Below, in pieces: positions 1 to 8,505 of a DNA stretch of 64,000 bases. Position numbers and translations under genes: made by a program. The notes beneath the pieces were generated by a model. The model was not told where the DNA came from. It saw only the letters and a program-made list of their open reading frames with translations, and did not search any database. Every line of letters begins with the position of its first letter. The first letter of the stretch is position 1. Origin of the DNA: Dryocola sp032051265 (GTDB lineage Bacteria > Pseudomonadota > Gammaproteobacteria > Enterobacterales > Enterobacteriaceae); the NCBI GenBank assembly GCA_032051265.1, contig DAMBYU010000001.1, positions 434,001 through 498,000 on the forward strand, written 5' to 3'.

Positions 1-101
1 TGGCGCTCTTTCCGGGCCTTGCGATCTTTCTGACGGTGCTGGCGTTTAACCTGCTGGGAGATGGTTTGCGGGACGCGCTGGATCCGAAGATTAAGGGCTA
101 G
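1..101 (+). CDS. gsiD: Glutathione/peptide ABC transporter permease, C-terminal end (partial)
   Basis: This is the last 32 codons of an inner-membrane permease that enters from the left edge of the window. The frame beginning at base 3 ends in NLLGDGLRDALDPKIKG and a TAG stop. That ending is typical of the DppC/GsiD class of permeases, and the permease at 33006-33911 in this window ends almost the same way. In E. coli gsiD is the last gene of the glutathione importer gsiABCD and lies near rimO and bssR, so gsiD is the likely identity. In E. coli two cyclic-di-GMP genes (pdeI, dgcI) separate gsiD from rimO; here they are absent. Family certain, gene name inferred from context. Confidence 0.75.
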   Translation, partial: ALFPGLAIFLTVLAFNLLGDGLRDALDPKIKG

Positions 102-106
102 TTGCG

Positions 107-138
107 AAAAAGGCGGGGGGCGCTAGCGCCTACCCGCC
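107..138 (-). terminator. REP-like hairpin with T-tract, rimO terminator
   Basis: GGCGGG at 112-117 pairs with CCCGCC at 133-138 around a GCGCTAGCGC core. Read on the minus strand the stem is followed by TTTTT (107-111). It lies just after the rimO stop and also after gsiD, so it may act in both directions. The sequence belongs to the REP-like family also seen at 14011, 15097 and 59483. Confidence 0.7.
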
Positions 139-147
139 GCAAAGGAA

Positions 148-1461
148 TTAAACCAGGGTGCCCCACAGGTCATATTCGTCCGCGTTTTCAACCTTCACGC
201 GCACCACATCACCTGGTTTCAGTTTGGTTTCGCCGTTGAGGTAAACCGCGCCGTCGATTTCCGGGGCGTCTGCCATGCTGCGGCCAATCGCCCCTTCTTC
301 GTCCACTTCATCCACGATAACCAGAATCTCGCGGCCTACCTTTTCCTGCAGGCGCTCGGCGGAGATCTGCTGCTGTAGCTGCATGAAACGGTTCCAGCGT
401 TCCTCTTTCACCTCTTCCGGCACCTGATCCGCCAGTTCGTTGGCGGTAGCGCCTTCTACCGGGCTGTATTTGAAGCAGCCAACCCTGTCCAGACGTGCTT
501 CTTTAAGGAAATCGAGCAGCATCTGAAAATCTTCTTCGGTTTCGCCAGGGAAGCCGACGATGAAGGTGGATCTCAGGGTCAGATCCGGGCAAATTTCGCG
601 CCATTGCTTAATGCGCTGGAGCTGTCTGTCCACGCTGCCCGGGCGCTTCATCAGCTTGAGGATGCGCGGGCTGGCGTGCTGCAAGGGAATATCCAGATAC
701 GGCAGGATTTTGCCTTCGGCCATCAGCGGGATCACATCGTCAACGTGCGGGTACGGGTAAACATAGTGCAGACGCGTCCAGACGCCGAGCTTAGAAAGCT
801 GTTCACACAGGCTGACCATGCTGGTTTTGACCGGTTCACCGTTGTAGAAGCCGGTGCGGTGTTTAACGTCCACGCCGTAAGCGGAAGTATCCTGCGAGAT
901 AACCAGCAGCTCTTTCACGCCCGCATCTACCAGACGTTTCGCTTCGGCCAGCACATCGCCCACAGGACGGCTGTCGAGATCGCCACGCATGGAAGGGATG
1001 ATGCAGAAGGTGCAACGGTGGTTACAGCCTTCGGAAATCTTCAGATAGGCATAATGACGCGGCGTCAGCTTCACGCCCTGTTCCGGCACCAGGCTCAGGA
1101 ACGGGTTGTGCTTAGGCTTTGGCACATAGTGGTGAACATGCTGTAAAACTTGTTCATAGCTGTGCGGCCCGGTGATTTCCAGCACCTTCGGATGCACTTC
1201 ACGAATTTGATCTTCTTTGGCACCCAGGCAGCCGGTCACAATGACTTTGCCATTTTCGTTCAGCGCTTCACCGATCGCTTCAAGCGATTCTTGTACCGCG
1301 CTATCAATAAAACCACAGGTGTTCACGATAACCATATCGGCATCGTCATAGCTGGGCACGACGTCATACCCTTCGGTGCGCAGCTCGGTGAGAATTCGTT
1401 CTGAATCGACAAGGTTTTTCGGGCAGCCGAGGGAGACAAAGCCAATACGGGGTTGATGCAT
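148..1461 (-). CDS. rimO: Ribosomal protein S12 methylthiotransferase RimO
   Basis: RimO is a radical-SAM enzyme that adds a methylthio group to an aspartate of ribosomal protein S12. The 437 residues match the family length. The N-terminal MTTase domain carries the three cysteines of the auxiliary cluster at about C13 (SLGCPKN), C49 (NTCG) and C78 (TGCLG). The radical-SAM CxxxCxxC motif is C146-C150-C153 (EGCNHRCTFC), and a TRAM domain closes the protein (GDVVRVKVENADEYDLWG). It is transcribed away from the lipoprotein gene at 1670 and ends in a REP-like terminator. The ATG start at 1461 begins MHQPRIGFVSLG, which aligns with other RimO proteins. Identity is secure. Confidence 0.96.
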   Translation of the reverse strand: MHQPRIGFVSLGCPKNLVDSERILTELRTEGYDVVPSYDDADMVIVNTCGFIDSAVQESLEAIGEALNENGKVIVTGCLGAKEDQIREVHPKVLEITGPHSYEQVLQHVHHYVPKPKHNPFLSLVPEQGVKLTPRHYAYLKISEGCNHRCTFCIIPSMRGDLDSRPVGDVLAEAKRLVDAGVKELLVISQDTSAYGVDVKHRTGFYNGEPVKTSMVSLCEQLSKLGVWTRLHYVYPYPHVDDVIPLMAEGKILPYLDIPLQHASPRILKLMKRPGSVDRQLQRIKQWREICPDLTLRSTFIVGFPGETEEDFQMLLDFLKEARLDRVGCFKYSPVEGATANELADQVPEEVKEERWNRFMQLQQQISAERLQEKVGREILVIVDEVDEEGAIGRSMADAPEIDGAVYLNGETKLKPGDVVRVKVENADEYDLWGTLV

Positions 1462-1669
1462 GGGTGTACGCTCACAAAGTAAACAGGAAATAAAAACCGG
1501 CCGATTCTACACGGGTTTACGGCCACGCTCTACCAGATGTTATCGCGGGCAACTTTTCAGTTTTTTCCTGCCCTTTATGACATCTCTTATTTTGCTTGCC
1601 GCAGCGGTACGCTTTATTATCACTGCCGTTTCATCCAATGATAATGACCTCATCCACAAGGACCCTTTA

Positions 1670-1975
1670 ATGCGCAAGATCCTCGCTTTAACCGGCATGG
1701 TTGCGGCCACGCTGTTGCTGTCCGGCTGTAACGCTATTCCTACGCCGCTAAATACGCCCTCAGAGACGGCGCAAAAATTTGTTTGCGGCGGGGAAAAACT
1801 GGCGCTGGACGGCGATTATGCTTTTTATAACGGCAGACGCTACTCCTACCAGCACATGAGCGGCGGCCAGGCGCTGTATCGCTACCACAGCAGCCAGCTT
1901 GCGGTGAAAAAAGAAGGCAATAACCGCACGCTGGTCATCGACCTGAGTTCAAAGCCATGTGTTGGCGCAAATTAA
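1670..1975 (+). CDS. Small lipoprotein of unknown function
   Basis: A 101-residue protein with a lipoprotein signal peptide: MRKILALTG, a hydrophobic stretch and the lipobox LLLSGC with the lipidated cysteine at residue 20. The residue after the cysteine is Asn, which suggests sorting to the outer membrane. The mature part is short and polar with two further cysteines (about C36 in FVCGG and C97 in KPCVG) that could form a disulfide. A tyrosine-rich middle (YNGRRYSYQHM) faintly recalls MliC-type lysozyme inhibitors, but I cannot assign it. AGGA at about 1659-1662 is a good ribosome site for the ATG at 1670; the frame is open further upstream without such support. The next gene, another lipoprotein, starts 33 bases after the stop, so the two are probably co-transcribed. 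No counterpart is known to me between rimO and bssR in E. coli. Confidence 0.7.
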   Translation: MRKILALTGMVAATLLLSGCNAIPTPLNTPSETAQKFVCGGEKLALDGDYAFYNGRRYSYQHMSGGQALYRYHSSQLAVKKEGNNRTLVIDLSSKPCVGAN

Positions 1976-2008
1976 CCCCGCTTTGTTGCTAATGAGCTGT
2001 CGCCGCGC

Positions 2009-3214
2009 GTGAAGGCTTACCAGAGGCTAACCCTGACGTTAAGTTGCCTGCTGGCAGGATGCGGCACGCTCTCGAACGTGGCACCCGTGGCGGAAGTGCC
2101 GCAGCAGGCGCAGCGAGCCTGTGGCGATCCCCAGCCGCGCAATATTGACGTGTGGTTACCGCTGATGGTTGAGCAACACTCTCCCGGCATGGTGGTGGGC
2201 GTTATTGACGCTCAGAATCAGCGCCATTACTGGCGCTATGGCGTGACGGATCGCGAACATCGCAACCCGATCAATGAGAATACGCTCTTTGCGGTGGGGT
2301 CGCTCAGCAAAGGAATGACCGCTGAAGCCACGGCGGTGCTGGTGGCGCAGGGCCGCCTGCACTGGTCAGATACGCTTGAAACGCTGCTGCCGCCGACGGT
2401 TTCTCTGAGCGATGATGCGAAGAAAATTACGCTGCTACAGCTCGTCACCCACACTTCCGGCCTGCCGCGGCAGAATATGGACTTGCCGATGCTGGCCGCA
2501 TTCGTCCGCTATCTGGGGAACGGTGAAAACTTTTATACCCATCTCGACAGCGACCGGGTCGTTGAGGATCTGGCGTACTTTGTGAAGCCTGCAAGCGATG
2601 AGCCTCGCTATTCAAACCTCGGCTACGCGGTGCTGGATTATGTGTTGAAATACCAGACCGGGCAGCGAGCGGACCAGCTTGTGGACAGGTTGCTGTTTGC
2701 TCCTCTGGGCATTCATAACGTCAGCTTCACGCCACAGAAGCTAAAAGGCTGGCCGCTACGGGCGATTGGTCACGCGGGCAGCCAGCCGAAATTTATCCCG
2801 GCCGGACAGGTTGTGCCGGACTGGCAGTTCACGGGCAATATGCTTGGTGCAGGCGGGCTATATGCTGATACCGCCGGTTTGCTTACCTTTGCCGCCGCGC
2901 ACCTTGGCAGCACGGGAAATAGCCTGCTGGACAGCGCCATGCGCGACACCATGCAAGTTTATTATCCGCGCGAAAAAGAAGCCGCAAACATTGCCTGGGT
3001 AAGTGATACCTATGGCGAACAGACCATCACTTACCAGGTGGGCTATATCGGCGGCTATTCCAGCTATATTGGTATCGACCGGCAAAATCACTTCGCGGTA
3101 GTGGTTTTGCAAAACAGTTTTACCTGGCAGAACAACCTGGGTCACAGCGTGCTGCGTCAGCTATGGCGCGAGCAAAACAGAGCATCGATCTGCGGCAACA
3201 GTGCCGCCCTCTGA
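2009..3214 (+). CDS. Serine hydrolase of the beta-lactamase/penicillin-binding fold, lipoprotein
   Basis: A 401-residue class C beta-lactamase-like serine hydrolase. The nucleophile motif SxxK is S98-L-S-K101 (FAVGSLSKGMTAE), the second motif is Y201-S-N (YSNLGYAVLDY), and the third, normally KTG or HxG, appears degenerate near YIGGYSSYIGID. The N-terminus has a lipobox (LLAGC, C18), so the enzyme is probably anchored in the periplasm facing peptidoglycan. Such proteins can be DD-peptidases, esterases or amidases; the motifs alone do not separate these. The start is GTG at 2009 with a weak ribosome site, which suggests coupling to the lipoprotein gene upstream. It is not AmpC, whose motifs and length differ, and beta-lactam resistance should not be assumed. 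Confidence 0.8.
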   Translation: MKAYQRLTLTLSCLLAGCGTLSNVAPVAEVPQQAQRACGDPQPRNIDVWLPLMVEQHSPGMVVGVIDAQNQRHYWRYGVTDREHRNPINENTLFAVGSLSKGMTAEATAVLVAQGRLHWSDTLETLLPPTVSLSDDAKKITLLQLVTHTSGLPRQNMDLPMLAAFVRYLGNGENFYTHLDSDRVVEDLAYFVKPASDEPRYSNLGYAVLDYVLKYQTGQRADQLVDRLLFAPLGIHNVSFTPQKLKGWPLRAIGHAGSQPKFIPAGQVVPDWQFTGNMLGAGGLYADTAGLLTFAAAHLGSTGNSLLDSAMRDTMQVYYPREKEAANIAWVSDTYGEQTITYQVGYIGGYSSYIGIDRQNHFAVVVLQNSFTWQNNLGHSVLRQLWREQNRASICGNSAAL

Positions 3215-3354
3215 AGCACATTTCTCCCTCAGTTTTGCGTTACGCAAGGATACTGCGGCGGATCAAATTCTGCTGCAATAAAGCCCTTGCCGGCTAAAAA
3301 TTGACCATACTCTATATAAGTATTATGGGTTCACTTCATAGGGAGGATAAATGC

Positions 3355-3738
3355 ATGTCCAGGAGTACGCTCAGGCGCGATCTTCTGCAAAAGATGATCG
3401 TCGCAAAAATAGACGTCGCAGCTTATCTCTCGTTGCGGCGGGCGAAAGGTTATATGACGGTCGTCGAGAGTGAACATCTGCGCGATAATCTGTTCGATCT
3501 GTGCACCGAGTACCGCCAGAATTTACCCGACGTGGAAAGCGTATTTTTGCCGCAGGAAATTGCCTCCTTTGACAAAGGCATTGCGGCGATTTCTTCTGCC
3601 GCCGTCTGTCTGATGACCGGGCAGCATGACTGCCCGCACTACATCGCCATAGACGCCGATAAGCTCGAAAGCTGTCTGGAGAAGCTTTCGGGCAGCCTGA
3701 ACGGGCTGCTTGTCAGTCGGCAGGCCATCGAGGCGTAA
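3355..3738 (+). CDS. bssR: Biofilm formation regulator BssR
   Basis: A 127-residue protein, the same length as E. coli BssR (YliH), a small regulator that affects biofilm formation, motility and indole/AI-2 signalling. The most conserved stretches are LRRAKGYMTVVESEHLRDN near residue 30 and AAVCLMTGQHDCP near residue 82, both matching the E. coli protein. It has no recognisable DNA-binding domain. The start at 3355 (MSRSTLRRD) is preceded by GGGAGG at 3341-3346; a second ATG at 3351 is out of frame. It lies upstream of yliI as in E. coli, separated by a hairpin. Confidence 0.92.
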   Translation: MSRSTLRRDLLQKMIVAKIDVAAYLSLRRAKGYMTVVESEHLRDNLFDLCTEYRQNLPDVESVFLPQEIASFDKGIAAISSAAVCLMTGQHDCPHYIAIDADKLESCLEKLSGSLNGLLVSRQAIEA

Positions 3739-3742
3739 CCAC

Positions 3743-3760
3743 GGGGGAGGCAACTCCCCC
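3743..3760 (+). terminator. GC-rich hairpin after bssR
   Basis: GGGGGAG at 3743-3749 pairs with CTCCCCC at 3754-3760 around a GCAA tetraloop. The following T-tract is weak (CATTTTAAG), so termination may be partial. It sits between the bssR stop and yliI. Confidence 0.55.
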
Positions 3761-3846
3761 CACTGCATTTTAAGATTGTGTAAAAATCCTCTCCCGATGC
3801 ATGCAGGCGGCTACCCTTATGCTGTTAACAGAAAAGGAGATGCTGT

Positions 3847-4965
3847 ATGTCCTGGTCTTCATCCCGCTCGCTTATCTTCGCCGCCTTGATACTCTCTTCA
3901 ACCGTTGTTCAGGCAGCAGAGGTGAAAGTCGACGTGCTGCAAAGCAAGCTCGATCATCCCTGGTCGCTGGCATTCTTGCCGGATAATAAAGGCATGTTGA
4001 TTACGCTGCGTGACGGTCAGCTCCGCCACTGGCAGCCGGGCGCTGGTTTGGGCGATCCCATTGTCGGCGTGCCTGATGTCTGGGCACACGGCCAGGGTGG
4101 GCTGTTCGATGTGGTGCTGGCGCCTGATTTTGAACGCAGCCGCAAAGTATGGCTTAGCTTTGCGGAAGCTGGCGCGAATGACAAAGCGGGGACCGCCGTG
4201 GGTTATGGCATCCTCAGCGCCAACCTCAAACGGCTGGAGAATTTTAAAGTTGTGTTCCGTCAGCAGCCCAAACTTTCCACCGGCAACCACTTTGGCGGGC
4301 GCATGGCTTTCGATGGCAAAGGGCATCTGTTTATCGCGCTCGGGGAAAACAACCAACGGCCCACCGCGCAGGACCTCGATAAGCTGCAAGGTAAAGTGGT
4401 GCGTCTTAATGAAGACGGCACGGTTCCCAAAGACAATCCGTTTGTCGGCAAGCAGGGTGCCCGTGCTGAAATTTGGTCTTACGGACACCGTAATCCACAG
4501 GGGCTGGCAATCAATCCTGCAAATGGCGAGCTGTGGCTGAACGAGCATGGTCCGCGCGGCGGCGACGAGATCAACATCCCGCAGGCGGGCAAAAACTACG
4601 GCTGGCCGCTTGCGACATGGGGGATTAACTACAGCGGAATGAAGATCCCGGAAGCGAAAGGGGAAATCGTTAAGGATACCGAACAGCCGAATTATTACTG
4701 GAAAGTCTCACCGGCGGTAAGCGGCATGGCGTTCTATAACGCAGATAAATTCCCGCAGTGGAAAGGGAAGCTGTTTATCGGCGCGCTTAAGGAGAAAAAC
4801 CTGATTGAGCTGACGATCGATGGCGATAAGGTGACCGGGCAGCAGCGCCTGCTGGACTCGCGTAAACAACGCATCCGCGATGTGCGTGTCGGCCCGGACG
4901 GATTTGTCTACGTCCTGACCGACGAGTCTGACGGGCAGCTGCTGAAGCTCAGCCCGTCAGCTTAG
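3847..4965 (+). CDS. yliI: PQQ-dependent aldose sugar dehydrogenase YliI
   Basis: YliI (Asd) is a periplasmic soluble glucose dehydrogenase-type enzyme that oxidises aldose sugars using pyrroloquinoline quinone. The 372 residues match E. coli (371). Residues 1-23 form a signal peptide cut after VVQA. The rest is a six-bladed propeller with family motifs WSLAFLPD near the start, GNHFGGRMAFD, LGENNQRPTAQDLDKLQGKVVRLNEDG and NPQGLAINP...NEHGPRGGDEIN, which supply the catalytic His and the PQQ/calcium site. The ATG at 3847 has AAGGAG at 3834-3839. E. coli does not make PQQ and needs external cofactor; whether this strain makes PQQ cannot be seen here. It overlaps the convergent gstB by 9 bases. 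Confidence 0.95.
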   Translation: MSWSSSRSLIFAALILSSTVVQAAEVKVDVLQSKLDHPWSLAFLPDNKGMLITLRDGQLRHWQPGAGLGDPIVGVPDVWAHGQGGLFDVVLAPDFERSRKVWLSFAEAGANDKAGTAVGYGILSANLKRLENFKVVFRQQPKLSTGNHFGGRMAFDGKGHLFIALGENNQRPTAQDLDKLQGKVVRLNEDGTVPKDNPFVGKQGARAEIWSYGHRNPQGLAINPANGELWLNEHGPRGGDEINIPQAGKNYGWPLATWGINYSGMKIPEAKGEIVKDTEQPNYYWKVSPAVSGMAFYNADKFPQWKGKLFIGALKEKNLIELTIDGDKVTGQQRLLDSRKQRIRDVRVGPDGFVYVLTDESDGQLLKLSPSA

Positions 4966-5583
4966 TGGGATCATAACGATTTTCTGGAACGCTGGGCGCT
5001 GGGTCAACTGTTGATACCAGCGTTGCAGATTAACGTGCGTCCCCCATTTCACATCAAGGTTCAGCAATGCGTAAAGCGTGGGCCCCAGCGCGATATCTGC
5101 CGGCCCAAACTCTGCACCGCCGAACCACGGCTGTTTCGCCAGTTCGGCATCCAGAATGCTAAACAATTCGTCGCACTGCACGATGCTTTCTTCAATCAGC
5201 TTCTGGTCGCGTTGTTCAGGAGCGGTCCGCACAAGACCCATAAAGACGCCTCGGTATGGAATGACCAGGGTGGTTGCCGCCCAGTCCATCCATTTCTCGC
5301 CGTATGCACGCGCGGCGGGTTCGCTTATCCACAGTGAATCCTTGCTGTACTGAGCCGCCAGGTAACGCACGATGGCATTAGATTCCCACAGCGTCAGATT
5401 TGTAGCGTCATCATGAATGCACGGCACCAGCGCGTTAGGATTCATCGCCAGATATTCTGCATCGTGCGTTTTACCAAATTTTCCGCCCGCCGGAATGGAA
5501 CGGTACGCCAGGCCCAGCTCTTCAAGACACCACAGCACCTTCTTTACATTGGTCGAATTATCTCTGCCCCAAACGGTTATCAT
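4957..5583 (-). CDS. gstB: Glutathione S-transferase GstB
   Basis: A 208-residue cytosolic glutathione transferase, the same length as E. coli GstB (YliJ), which conjugates glutathione to electrophiles such as bromoacetate. The N-terminal thioredoxin-like domain begins MITVWGRDNSTNVKKVLW, with the active-site Ser/Asn region at the start of helix 1, and contains LWESNAIVRYLAAQY. The C-terminal helical domain carries NLQRWYQQLTQRPAFQK. The frame is open 13 codons further upstream, but the start at 5583 matches E. coli and has AGGAG 6 bases before it. Its 3' end overlaps yliI. Confidence 0.93.
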   Translation of the reverse strand: MITVWGRDNSTNVKKVLWCLEELGLAYRSIPAGGKFGKTHDAEYLAMNPNALVPCIHDDATNLTLWESNAIVRYLAAQYSKDSLWISEPAARAYGEKWMDWAATTLVIPYRGVFMGLVRTAPEQRDQKLIEESIVQCDELFSILDAELAKQPWFGGAEFGPADIALGPTLYALLNLDVKWGTHVNLQRWYQQLTQRPAFQKIVMIPLS

Positions 5584-5833
5584 AGTTGCTCCTGATTGAT
5601 GAGTACGCTTCATATTCAGCATCTCTGTCGTTTAAGAAAACACCTTATCACCGCAACAAGCCATAAAAAAATAAGCCAGACGGCGGCAGGTACGGAAAAT
5701 TTCGAATAAACTTAACAAACTTTACCAACGCCGTATTTCCTTAAGTAGATTCGCACGCTAGCTTACTTACAACTTGAAATACTGTGTGGCGGCGTGAGTC
5801 GTGACTTTTTTGAATGGATACACGGGTGGTTTT

Positions 5834-7042
5834 ATGAAGAATTTGCTAATCCCTGCGTCGTTACGAGCCCTGTTTGCAGGGACGACCCTTCTGTTACTGG
5901 CGGCTCCGGCGGTCGCGGCAGAACAGACGACGGCAAATGCTCCACAGGTTGACGCCAGAGCCTGGATTTTAATGGATTACGCCAGCGGAAAAGTGCTGGC
6001 GGAAGGCAACGCTGACGAAAAGCTCGATCCGGCAAGCCTGACCAAATTGATGACCAGCTATGTGGTAGGCCAGGCGCTGAAAGCAGAAAAAATTCACCTT
6101 ACCGATATGGTGACCATCGGTAAGGACGCGTGGGCGACCGGTAACCCGGTGCTGCGCGGCTCCTCGCTGATGTTCCTGAAACCGGGAGATTTAGTCTCGG
6201 TGGAGGATCTGAACAAAGGGGTAATCATCCAGTCAGGTAACGATGCCAGCATCGCCATCGCGGATTTTGTGGCGGGCAGCCAGGACTCTTTCGTGAGCCT
6301 GATGAATAACTACGCGCAAAAACTCAAACTTACCAATACCACTTTTAAAACGGTACACGGCCTGGATGCGCCGGGGCAGTTCAGCACCGCGCGCGACATG
6401 GCGCTGTTAGGCAAAGCCCTGATTCACGATGTGCCGGAAGAGTACGCTATTCACAAAGAGAAAGAGTTCACCTTCAACAAAATCAAGCAGCCAAACCGCA
6501 ACCGCCTGCTGTGGAGCTCAAACCTTAACGTAGACGGTATGAAAACCGGCACTACGGCAGGGGCCGGATACAACCTGGTGGCCTCGGCGACTCAGGGCGA
6601 TATGCGTCTGATTTCCGTAGTGCTGGGCACCAAAACCGACCGTATTCGCTTTAATGAAAGTGAAAAGCTGCTGACGTGGGGTTTTCGCTTCTACGAAACC
6701 GTTACGCCAATTAAGCCGGACGCCACCTTTGTGACGCAGCGCGTATGGTTTGGTGACAGCCGCGAAGTGAAGCTTGGCGCGGGTGAAAGTGGCTCAGTGA
6801 CTATTCCACGTGGGCAGCTGAAAAACCTGAAGGCAAGTTTCACGTTGACCGAGCCGCAGCTTACCGCGCCGCTGAAAAAAGGCCAGATTGTCGGCGCTAT
6901 CAACTTCCAGCTAAACGGCAAATCCATTGAGCAGCGCCCGTTAATGGTGATGGAGGATGTAAAAGAAGGCGGCTTCTTCAGCCGGATGTGGGATTTCGTA
7001 TTGATGAAGTTCCACGGCTGGTTCGGCAGCTGGTTCTCCTGA
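5834..7042 (+). CDS. dacC: D-alanyl-D-alanine carboxypeptidase DacC (PBP6)
   Basis: DacC trims the terminal D-alanine of peptidoglycan pentapeptides at the periplasmic face of the inner membrane. The three penicillin-binding motifs are present: SxxK at S68-L-T-K71 (PASLTKLMTSY), SGN at S134-136 (IIQSGNDAS) and KTGT at K237-240 (DGMKTGTTAGAGYNL). A signal peptide covers residues 1 to about 28 (APAVAA), and the C-terminus is an amphipathic anchor (MWDFVLMKFHGWFGSWFS). With the start at 5834 the protein is 402 residues, close to the 400 of E. coli; an upstream start at 5801 would put extra residues before the signal peptide and is unlikely. It ends exactly where the convergent deoR ends. Confidence 0.96.
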   Translation: MKNLLIPASLRALFAGTTLLLLAAPAVAAEQTTANAPQVDARAWILMDYASGKVLAEGNADEKLDPASLTKLMTSYVVGQALKAEKIHLTDMVTIGKDAWATGNPVLRGSSLMFLKPGDLVSVEDLNKGVIIQSGNDASIAIADFVAGSQDSFVSLMNNYAQKLKLTNTTFKTVHGLDAPGQFSTARDMALLGKALIHDVPEEYAIHKEKEFTFNKIKQPNRNRLLWSSNLNVDGMKTGTTAGAGYNLVASATQGDMRLISVVLGTKTDRIRFNESEKLLTWGFRFYETVTPIKPDATFVTQRVWFGDSREVKLGAGESGSVTIPRGQLKNLKASFTLTEPQLTAPLKKGQIVGAINFQLNGKSIEQRPLMVMEDVKEGGFFSRMWDFVLMKFHGWFGSWFS

Positions 7043-7807
7043 TTACCAGAGCAGTTTGATACTCTCCGCCGTGGCGTAATCCATAAACTCCACGGCGGGT
7101 TTTTCATTGCTGATAATGGCATGGAACGATGACAGCGGCCCCATGCAGGCTGGTCGCACCTTGCCGAACTTACTGCTGTCCACCACCAGCACGCAAAGCT
7201 GCGACATCGAAAGCGCCCAGTGTTTTACCGGCAGTTCATCAAGATTAAAACAGGTGGCGCCGTGACGCGTATGCAGACCCGCCGCCGAGAAAAAGGCGAT
7301 ATCCGGGCAGAGATTGCGCAAACATTCCTGAAAATTAATCGGCTTGAAAATCGCATTGCTGGCGTGAAATTCACCGCCGCTTAAAATAACGCGGCAGTTG
7401 GGTTTGTCCTGCAAGGCGAGAAAGGTATTCAGGGAGTAGCAAACGCCGGTAAACGCCAGTTCGTCATCCAGCGCTTCAATGATGTAAGGCGTGGTGGTGC
7501 CGCAATCAAAAAACACCGTCTGATGCGGGCGGATCATCGCCGCCGCCAGGCGCGCAGCCTGACGTTTTTCTTCAATATGGCGTGTCTTCTGGTCGCTCAA
7601 TAAATAGTGGCTGGCGGTTGAGCTGCGCGGTTCAAGCACCACATAGCCGCCCAACAGCACCACGGGCCCGGCTTCGCTGTTCAAATCGCGACGGATGGTC
7701 ATCTCTGACACGCCCAGCAGGCTGGCCGCATCTTTAAGATGAATTTTATCGCTGCGTTTTAACGCCTGAATCAGGCGATTGATGCGTTCGTCGCGCCGGG
7801 TTTCCAT
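7043..7807 (-). CDS. deoR: Deoxyribose operon repressor DeoR
   Basis: A 254-residue repressor of deoxyribonucleoside catabolism (deoCABD, nupG, tsx), released by deoxyribose-5-phosphate. The N-terminal winged helix-turn-helix is clear (LKDAASLLGVSEMTIRRDLN, residues about 22-41). The C-terminal sugar-phosphate sensor domain contains FFDCGTTTPYIIEAL and ILSGGEFHASNAIFKP, as in E. coli DeoR (252 residues). The start at 7807 (METRRDERI) aligns with E. coli. The frame continues upstream to an ATG at 7828 and a TTG at 7843, and a GAGG sits near 7830, so a short N-terminal extension is possible. Its stop abuts the dacC stop. Confidence 0.93.
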   Translation of the reverse strand: METRRDERINRLIQALKRSDKIHLKDAASLLGVSEMTIRRDLNSEAGPVVLLGGYVVLEPRSSTASHYLLSDQKTRHIEEKRQAARLAAAMIRPHQTVFFDCGTTTPYIIEALDDELAFTGVCYSLNTFLALQDKPNCRVILSGGEFHASNAIFKPINFQECLRNLCPDIAFFSAAGLHTRHGATCFNLDELPVKHWALSMSQLCVLVVDSSKFGKVRPACMGPLSSFHAIISNEKPAVEFMDYATAESIKLLW

Positions 7808-7896
7808 CATGTAATCTGCATATTCCATTTCCTCGCCCCGCAAGCATAAGGGGAAGGGGAGTTATTCGATAACGCATATTACCTGCGGCAAAACGC

Positions 7897-8505
7897 TTAG
7901 TCACGCACCCAGCCCTTACGAATAAACAGCGCGAAACAGAAGCGGTGTCCCTGATGCAGACGCTTATAAATCTGCGCTCCCAAGGCGTTCCACAGCATTT
8001 GCGCCACCCCGCAGGAACAAAGGCCCACCAGCAATCCGCCCAGCATATCCAGCGGCCAGTGCACGCCCAGATAGACCCGCGACCAGGCGATTGCGCAGGC
8101 GAGGGTAAATAACACCGCGCCGGACCACAAGCGATGCCAGAACCAGAAAGCCAGCGCAAAGGTGAAGATCACCGTACCGTGATCGCTCGGGTAGGAATCA
8201 TCCGCGGCGTGATGGAGAAAGTTGTAGCCGACACCGTCAACAAACGGGCGATCGTGCGGAAACAGATGACCGACAATCCAGGAAAGGGAAACGCTGATAA
8301 CGATTGCCATCGCGGTTTTAATTACCATCTCGCGTTGGGCGGTAATCTGTTTACGCTGGCCCCACAGCCAAAGAACGGCAATCAGCAGCGGGACTATGTT
8401 TATCAGATCTTTGGCAATAAAAATGGCCAGCCTGATTATCCATTCCGGCGAGGCTGGCGTGGCGTTAATCAGTAAAAAGAGCGTCTGATTGAGGTGTTCC
8501 ATCAT
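7897..8505 (-). CDS. ybjG: Undecaprenyl-diphosphate phosphatase YbjG
   Basis: A 202-residue integral membrane PAP2 phosphatase that recycles undecaprenyl pyrophosphate, the lipid carrier for peptidoglycan and surface polysaccharides, and gives low-level bacitracin resistance. The PAP2 motifs are canonical: HDRPF (end of KX6RP), PSDHGTV (PSGH motif) and SRVYLGVHWPLDMLGG (SRX5HX3D). It begins MMEHLNQTLFLLINATP and ends IRKGWVRD as in E. coli. The start overlaps the stop of the upstream phosphatase gene by 4 bases (ATGA), so the two are translationally coupled. Expression should follow the PmrA box at 9285-9301; from memory, Salmonella ybjG (mig-13) is reported to be PmrA-controlled. Confidence 0.94.
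   Translation of the reverse strand: MMEHLNQTLFLLINATPASPEWIIRLAIFIAKDLINIVPLLIAVLWLWGQRKQITAQREMVIKTAMAIVISVSLSWIVGHLFPHDRPFVDGVGYNFLHHAADDSYPSDHGTVIFTFALAFWFWHRLWSGAVLFTLACAIAWSRVYLGVHWPLDMLGGLLVGLCSCGVAQMLWNALGAQIYKRLHQGHRFCFALFIRKGWVRD

Noticed and set aside
1630..1650. Fur-box-like sequence AATGATAATGA before the small lipoprotein
   Set aside because: Only one half matches the 19-base consensus; the second half does not.
3301..3326. TTGACC ... TATTAT promoter for bssR
   Set aside because: The spacing is 14 bases, too short for a standard sigma-70 promoter.
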